DNA of 64,000 bases from positions 90,967 to 154,966 of the forward strand of contig MNCI01011180.1 in NCBI GenBank assembly GCA_015680685.1. The letters are read 5' to 3'. Of the stretch, positions 57,871-64,000 are shown in pieces. Made by a program: the position numbers and the translations under genes. Position 1 is the stretch's first letter, and each line of letters starts with the position of its first letter. This DNA is from Gnetum montanum (Eukaryota > Streptophyta > Gnetopsida > Gnetales > Gnetaceae). The notes beneath the pieces were generated by a model that saw nothing but the letters and a program-made list of their open reading frames with translations, searched no databases and was not told where the DNA came from.

Positions 57871-58121
57871 TGGAATCTTAAGCACGGGAGAGCGGAACAG
57901 GGCAAAATAAAATAATCATTAAATCAAATGATAAATTGTTTGATTTTCTCGTCGAAACCCCTTGTTTCTCTCATTTCTGTTTTCCTTGAAAAATAAAATA
58001 AAAGTGGTGTCAGACCCAAAAAATCAGAAAGAAAGATATTAAAAGTGATATATATAGCCTGCATTATAAGTCGCATGCCTTAACGAGTAATACATCCCTA
58101 TTATTTGATTGATATTAAAAG
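57871..58121. promoter_or_regulatory. Short upstream region of fibrillarin
   Basis: About 250 bases between the core promoter and the first LTR. A 15-base direct repeat GATATTAAAAGTGAT lies at 58035-58049 and 58111-58125; the second copy overlaps the likely LTR start. Any more distal promoter was displaced by the LTR pair beyond. Confidence 0.4.
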
Positions 58122-59151
58122 TGATCAACTGAAATTACAGAAGGTAATGAACCTTTGGTATACATCCCTTAGAACTTTGTGATACGTCGCATATACAACA
58201 CCGTAGCCCTTGGTAGGAAGTCACATATATGTGTCTCAATCTAAGCAAATTCCTATAAATATAAGCTACCGACTACATTTATGATACATTGACTACATTT
58301 ATGATACATTTTGGTCATAGCTATAACCCAAGTCTTGCAATTTGATTTTGTAGCATAAAAACACAGAGCAAGTGCTTGCATCATGCATCATGAATTCGAG
58401 TTAGTTGTACAATGTCTTATTCAAGTAATATATACTTGGATGCAATTAATGAATGATAATAAGACCAAGATTGATTCTCTTTCACTACAACACTCTAACA
58501 TAGTTTATATTTACTTTAATATATTATTTTATTTCCCAATCAATTTAGCTTAATATTTACATTTTTGATGCATGTTAATCAATCAATGGAATGAGTGCAA
58601 TCTAGTTTCAAGTGTTCAAATGTATTAGCTTGGCAATCCTAGTAATGATAACACTTGGTTTGCTAATAGCAATATTGCTTGATAATCGCAATGGTCAATG
58701 CATGTGTATAGGATGTGATGGCAAGTTAGAAATGAACACTCATCACCCTTAGGCTAAAATAGAATTTATTTTATAATTAAATTAATTAATTCATTCATAT
58801 GCTTTTTTATTAGTTTAATAATATGTTAAACAACATCAATGATCATGTGCCTCACATGTTGGAACCTCGAAAGAATTGCAATATGCTTCATCTAGAACTA
58901 TGTAACTAAGCATTGCCCACCAAAATCAAACTCATGACTTGGAGCTTTCAAATCAAGAATCTTATCATTAGGCTAACACCTCATTGTTCATGTGACTCAC
59001 ATAAACTAAACCATATAAGATACAAGGGCCACCACTAGTTTAGATGGGAAGACAACGAACTATGATCACATAAGGTAAGCTATATGTTAAAGCTAGTCCA
59101 TCCATGGATTATGATATGGGCTACCACCATAATTGTAGATTATATGGTTGG
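58122..59151 (+). mobile_element. Gypsy-family LTR F (plus), start approximate
   Basis: Plus-orientation LTR. It has CACATATATGTG (a 12-base palindrome, 58222-58233), TATAAATA at 58254-58261, a tandem TGACTACATTTATGATACAT pair (58268-58310), a decayed AATAAGACCAAGA block near 58459, and the AAACCATATAAGATACAAGG and GATGGGAAGACAACGAACTA blocks of the family. It lacks the terminal GAGCGTAGGGG...CTCATCA and instead joins the next LTR head-on at 59151. Confidence 0.75.
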
Positions 59152-60097
59152 TGATGAGTAACAAGTACCCCTTATGCCCAACCATACAAATCATAAGCGT
59201 TTACGTGCACTCCAATCATATTTTGTGGATGGAACTAGCGTGGTATTTAGATTGTTGAGCATTGATCACATGTTACTATCTTCCCACTTAGACCAATGGT
59301 AGCTTTGTCACGTATGGTTTAGTCCAAAGTGAGGCATATTATTATTGATGTTGTGTGGCCCTTAAACTAACTAAATAATCAGGTAAAAATTAATTATTTA
59401 AACTAATTAATAACAAGATGATACATCCTAAGGACAATGAGTATTCGTTCCTAGCTTGTCATACACGTCTTGAACTCATGTATCCACATATAGGATTATC
59501 AACTGTTACGCTATTGGGCAAACCAAGTAGTAATGCTATTGGGATTACCAAGCGAATATGTGTTTATGCTTGAAACTGGTCACATTCATTTTCCTAATTG
59601 ATCAACATGCATGGAAATGTAAAGGTTAACTAAGTACAAAGAAAATAAATTGCATTGAAAGTAAATCTATTCTAAGTCAAAGTGATGCAATGAATAGGAA
59701 TTAATCTTGATCTTACTGTTGTTCATGGAATGTGTCCAGGTATAATGCCACTCGAATAAGATGTACAACTAACTCAAATCCACATTATGGACACTCATTG
59801 ACTATTCTATAAGATTACAGAATAAAATTACAAGAGTCTAGCTACACTATTGACCAAATGGTGTCAAATACATTACGAGTACTCGCATATTTATAGGCAA
59901 ACATAGGCATTGCGTTAATAGGATACATTAACACATTTAGCTACATCAATGGGGATGCATTGACAAGGATGCATCAACAGGGTTGCGTCAACACATATAA
60001 GATGCATTACTAATTAATGCATCAATGCTTCTTCACTGACATATATGCATTGATGGGGATGCATCAACGAAGTTGCCCAACATCTCAAGTCTCTTCA
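59152..60097 (-). mobile_element. Gypsy-family 3' LTR E (minus, 946 bp)
   Basis: Low end TGATGAG (59152), high end TTCA (60097), next to a purine tract on the minus strand (GGGGGTA at 60098-60104) followed by internal sequence. So this is the 3' LTR of a minus-strand element. In transcription order it has a GATGCATC array, TATAAATA (59895-59888), and family blocks ending in TATGGTTGGGCATAAGGGG. Together with LTR F it forms a 2-kb inverted repeat. Confidence 0.82.
59902..60075 (-). repeat. U3 palindrome array (GATGCATC)
   Basis: Six ATGCAT cores in about 125 bases (from 59954 to 60064), most as GATGCATCAA or TTGATGCATC, separated by GGG, ACAAG and similar spacers. It lies directly upstream of the minus-strand TATA box of LTR E. 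Confidence 0.88.
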
Positions 60098-61079
60098 TAC
60101 CCCCATGACCAACTAAAAGCTCATCCTTAAGTTATATATAAATGCATGAAGTTCCATTACAAAAATTGTGGGATGACTAAGACTAGATTGGCTACCATTA
60201 TAAAACTAGAATGCCACATTACATGATTTTATTCGAGTGGATGTATTACAAAATGACAAAGAGAGATTGGTTAGACATCAAAGTTTGCAAAATTGTCGAA
60301 GTCTTCAAAAAATCTACCAAAGATGAATCTTCTTATTTTTCCCTAGCGATAACAGTCTTTCCAACCTTAATTGTTATGTTGATGCTTCTCTTTTATGTAG
60401 AATATTCTTGAGGGATGGACTAATATTTCTTCTCATTGTCCCATGGGTCTAGCAAACATATAATGTTTGAGCTTTAATCCTTGTAGGTGTTATTGTTTGT
60501 CCATGGGCTTATTCTCCTCTATCATCCTCTTAGCCTCTTTTCCTTGCCTTACAAAAGACCTTTAACCTTAGGTTTTTCTTTTAGCATCACTTGCAATCAC
60601 CAAAGGATCAACATTAGTTTTGGTAAATTTTCCGTAATAATTAACCCTTTTTGAATCCATGGTTAGCTCAAAATTCAAAAAAAAAATTAGCATTTAGGCT
60701 TAAGTTGATTTCATAATAATGCTTCCCAAGGCTCTAAGGTAACTAACATCATCAAGTTATTCATGTTATTTTGATTATTCTTACTATTAGTTACCATAAT
60801 GTTCGAAAATGAGGTGTTAGAAAAATTTCAAAAATTAAATTACATCCTCAACCCTCCCATGATAAATGAGCTTAAGTTTAAAAATGCACAAGTCTTTGAA
60901 CAATTAAAACCAATAGTCTGGTTCACAAGATGGTCAAGAAATTTTGAATTCAAGGGAAATTTCAATATAAAAGCATTAAAGATAACTCGAAATTGATGAG
61001 AAGTTGATTGCAAAATCATGCATAAATTCAAAGAAGTCGTCAATGATGCTCTTGAAGATGTGAGGCTTAGATCAGAGCC
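60098..61079. other. Gypsy 3' internal remnant and non-coding DNA
   Basis: 60098-60145 matches the sequence after the LTR at 63432 (CCATGACCAACTAAAAGCTC against CCATGACTAAATGAAAACTC), so it is the 3' end of a gypsy internal region including its polypurine tract. Beyond that no gene is seen; the 60-66 codon frames here have no domain. Confidence 0.55.
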
Positions 61080-62235
61080 ATGATCAACAAAAGTCATGTA
61101 AGTGGGTCCTCCCCAAAGCAGGCTCCTACCATAATGCACTTGCATTACCACTTCTATAGATGTCTGTGGGCATCTTAGAAGTTAAATGTAGATCATGCCT
61201 TTGTTTAAAACAACACACAACTCCCTTAGTTAGGATTTTTTACTATACTATACAAAACCATTAGGCACATATGTGCATGCAACAATGAGGTGAATAATGG
61301 GAAGATAAAGGATTGAAGAGATTGGAATGTAAGGTACTTAACCATGTTCGCAATAGGTTCTTGTGTCAATTGTGAGTAAAATGATCATCATACCTATCTG
61401 TCCAAGTTTCAAACCAAGTCCATACCATTAACAGTGGCCTCACGTTGATGTGCTCCTTCTTACCTACCATCATTAATCCATAACAACCACAAAGAATGAA
61501 CATTACTCCAAAAAGAAAAAAAATAAAAGAAGGAAGAATGGTGTGGGTAACATGCATTTCCAGCCTCAAAACTAATGCTTGTAGTGCAAAGGAATGTGCT
61601 TTGAATTCCCATTGTTTTTTTCTTTTCGTTATTTTGTTTTTTTTCTCTTTCTCTCTCTCTTTTTTTTTTGTTTATGTTTTTTTTTCTCTCATTCTTTTTT
61701 TTTTCTTTCTCTTTTTTTTCTTCTCATGAGAACCGCACCATGCAAAGACATGCTTCCAATTTATTGGTCAATGATAAGAGTGATGATACATTTCATGAGG
61801 AGTCATAGGCCCCAAGAAGGAAGTCAAGAAGAGAACCCACAAATCCCCTTGTGTTCACACCATTTTCCATTTCCACTTGGTCTTTTTCCCTTTCTACAAG
61901 GCATAATGATCATTAGTTAGTTTAGTTTCATGTAAGAAAAACCATATTACTTTCATGATAAAGACCTTTTATTTAGAGAAATTGGAGGGATAAATGATGT
62001 GGTCTCACTGTAGTACACAATTATGCACCCAATCATCTTGATAGCATAGGACAAAGACCCAATACATTATTGGCAATATTATTAACAAAAACATACTAGG
62101 CATTCATAAAACATAAATGAAATGACTCAAGAAAAGAAAAATAACAAATAACAAAAACCATATTAAGAATTGGGAAAAAATTTTAAAATAGGAAAATAAT
62201 AAAAAATTGTATAACAAAAAAGTGAAAATGCACCT
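61080..62235. repeat. Dispersed repeat, copy 2 (pair with 34430-35545)
   Basis: Same order of blocks as copy 1: GTAAGTGGGTCCTCCCCAAA, ATAATGCACTTGCATTACCA, TGTCTGTGGGCATCTTAGAA, CCAAGTCCATACCA, a T-rich tract (61620-61725), then an A-rich tail. Confidence 0.7.
61610..61730 (+). repeat. T/C-rich low-complexity tract
   Basis: Almost pure T with C; it creates long Phe-rich frames on the plus strand that are not genes. Confidence 0.85.
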
Positions 62236-62575
62236 ATTAGTTCTTGATTCAAGATGAGGCATCTTCCCCACTACTAAACTCATGGATGAGCATTTGGAAA
62301 ATGGACAACATGTTCCCTTGGTTATCCACCATAAGTTTTCCATTTATATCTTTAATGACTTAATGTTTTGCATGGTAGCACATATAACATTGATGATAAT
62401 CACATTTCAATCATTTCGAGACATATCTTTAGCTAGACTAAAAGGTGTTTTCTCTTTAAGGGGTCCAAACATGTTTCCTTGTTTATTTTCAAAGTATAAG
62501 ATGTCTAGACATGCATATTTTGAATGGCTTTGTATTCTCATTTTCGAGCCACTGGATGTCTTTTGGTTTAGTGGT

Positions 62576-63431
62576 TGATGAGCAACGAGGTACCCTTACG
62601 TCCAACCATACAAATCATAGGCGTTCATGTGCAATCTAGTCAAATTCTACAAACTTTAATTACCAAGTACACTAGAGCTAAACGGTGAGTTCATGTTATT
62701 CGTTTATTGTCTTCCCAGTTTCACTTGTGAAATGCAAGTCTATGGTTAAGTGTGATTGAGGCATAATATTTTTATCATTCGATGTTTTATCAATTTGATC
62801 ACCTAAAACAATAATGAAAGTGAGTGTAATTAAATGCTAAGTGAACTATTGTCTAATCTAACCTAACACAAGTAACTATCCCCACTTCCTAGGCACATCT
62901 TGAACTTCATGTAAACACTGTTGGATTGTCAAATGCTAACCATTTCTAAGCTACCAAGTGTCACACATATGTTCAAAGGCATTGTGCTTGTATATTTTAA
63001 TTAGTTGCTTAATTAATCAAAAATAATTGCTGAATGAATAAAATTAAATGTAAATTACATGAAATCACAATATATAAATGCATAAAGAAAGAAAGTCTTA
63101 AGTGCTGCAAGGATGGATGAAAGAGCTCGTCTTTATTACCAACACAATGATATGTTCAAATACATCAATGCTTGAATAAAGATCTAATTACAATTAGACC
63201 TCCTGCTGCGGGCACTTGGAAAATATTCTAACTCTTGAATGAACAAACTACAAGAATTTTGCTACTTGACTTTAAAAACTACTCCTGAATTGTGTGCTCA
63301 AGGGTTGTATTTAAAGGCCTGGGAATACCCCACGATATCGTATCTTGGGTTGCAATATTGCATACTTGATATTGTGTACTCAATATTGCAGCTACTCTAA
63401 TATTAGATCTTATGTAAAACACGATTTATCA
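62576..63431 (-). mobile_element. Gypsy-family 3' LTR G (minus, 856 bp)
   Basis: Low end TGATGAG, high end TTTATCA. In transcription order: four decayed GATATC-type words (63332-63400: CGATATCG, CAATATTG, TGATATTG, CAATATTG), TTTAAATA (63315-63308), the reversed AATAAAGACGAG signal near 63130, and the end block TATGGTTGGACGTAAGGG. A purine tract (ATGGGGTA on the minus strand) follows at 63432, so it is a 3' LTR. Confidence 0.85.
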
Positions 63432-63808
63432 TACCCCATGACTAAATGAAAACTCGTCCTCAAGTACAAAAGAAGAGGAACAAGTCCCTTACAAAATACA
63501 TTAGGAGATATGGAAAGTTTGACTGACATGTAGAGTGACACAAAGGAAACAAACAAATACAAAAGTGCTCAAGCATACATCATTACAATTGTGTACAAAA
63601 TTGGGTGTTCATGACAATAGGAAAGAACACCCTTGGATCCAATGGACATCCAACACCTTTTGGCAATAGAGGAATGAGGGAGAGGTAGAAGAGATCCAAT
63701 GGTTATGAACAATCTCTTGTTAGTGATATTACTGCATCATCCTTGGTGAAGACAATCCCAATTCCAATCCATATCCCCCACTACAATCACAACAAAATCA
63801 AGGATTAG
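63432..63808 (-). mobile_element. Gypsy 3' internal remnant
   Basis: Begins with the polypurine tract and the block ACTTGAGGACGAGTTTTCAT (minus strand) found before 3' LTRs of this family. Only about 377 bases lie between LTR G and the next LTR, with no primer-binding site. Either a large internal deletion or a separate insertion explains this. Confidence 0.6.
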
Positions 63809-64000
63809 TGATGAGTGGTGAGGTACCCCTACACTCAACCATACGAATACGAGCGTGCACGCGCGATCTAGTTGAACTCCGCAGACTAAATGCCTTAAAG
63901 CCACAAGAAACACTTGGGGTTAATCGTTCGTTGTCTTCCCAGGCTTGCTTGTATGTGTCACGGTGTATGGTTAAGCAAGTCTGAGGTATGTGATTTTTTT
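63809..64000 (-). mobile_element. Gypsy-family LTR L (minus), cut by window end
   Basis: TGATGAGTGGTGAGGTACCC followed by CTACACTCAACCATACGAAT, the family LTR terminus in minus orientation; CGTGCACGCGCGATC keeps several CG sites. The LTR continues beyond the window. Confidence 0.85.

Noticed and set aside
61496-61920. Phe-rich frames of 77 and 108 codons that look like membrane proteins
   Set aside because: They are translations of the T/C-rich tract at 61610-61730.

Overview
The window looks like nuclear DNA of a seed plant with a large, repeat-rich, CpG-decayed genome. A gymnosperm is plausible, but nothing here proves it. The evidence is a fibrillarin gene with plant-type exons and introns of up to about 930 bases, plant copia, Ty3-gypsy and L1-type LINE remnants, and a plant-type tRNA-Gly. 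Most transposon reading frames are broken by stops that CpG/CHG transition decay could explain. I see no bacterial, organellar or viral genes.

Layout. 1-0.53 kb is a decayed minus-strand reading frame. 3.0-5.2 kb is a decayed copia element, cut by a minus-strand gypsy LTR (5.2-5.96 kb). 8.2-9.2 kb holds a PIF1-type helicase remnant with its tail duplicated. 9.19-15.18 kb is a gypsy element (5' LTR, tRNA-Asp-type primer site, gag, protease, RT, integrase C half; RNase H and 3' LTR missing). 15.2-19.1 kb has two minus-strand LTR-element fragments with initiator-Met-type primer sites. 20.99-22.63 kb is a second gypsy 5' end. 22.6-29.1 kb is a nest of tandem repeats. 30.3-31.0 kb is unusually CpG-rich. 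31.25-33.68 kb (minus) is one long stop-ridden unidentified frame with a coiled-coil tail. 35.6-38.5 kb is a third gypsy 5' end (minus). 38.7-41.4 kb is a LINE remnant (minus). 41.9-42.9 kb is a solo LTR with a perfect 5-bp target duplication, and 45.4-46.2 kb is another solo LTR, set inside a tandem array. A tRNA-Gly(CCC)-like gene is at 46.87 kb. 47.6-53.6 kb is a nearly full-length decayed LINE (plus).

The one recognisable host gene is fibrillarin (54.26-57.75 kb, minus, seven coding exons). Its catalytic exons are intact in frame, but the Gly/Arg-rich domain and the core are out of frame within exon 2. Intron 5 holds one well-formed box C/D snoRNA and two decayed relatives; the guide of the best copy matches a conserved 25S rRNA segment. 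A near-perfect 20-bp hairpin followed by a T-run lies just after the stop codon. Upstream, two gypsy-family LTRs sit in inverted orientation (58.1-60.1 kb). More minus-strand LTRs lie at 62.6-63.4 and from 63.8 kb.

A pattern runs across families: nearly every LTR has, just upstream of its TATA box, a local array of short palindromes, and the palindrome differs between copies (ACTCTAATTATTAGAGT, GCGATATCGC, GATGCATC, AGATGTCT/AGACATCT). I regard this and the fibrillarin/snoRNA locus as the most interesting content. All assignments come from reading by eye; no alignments or searches were run.
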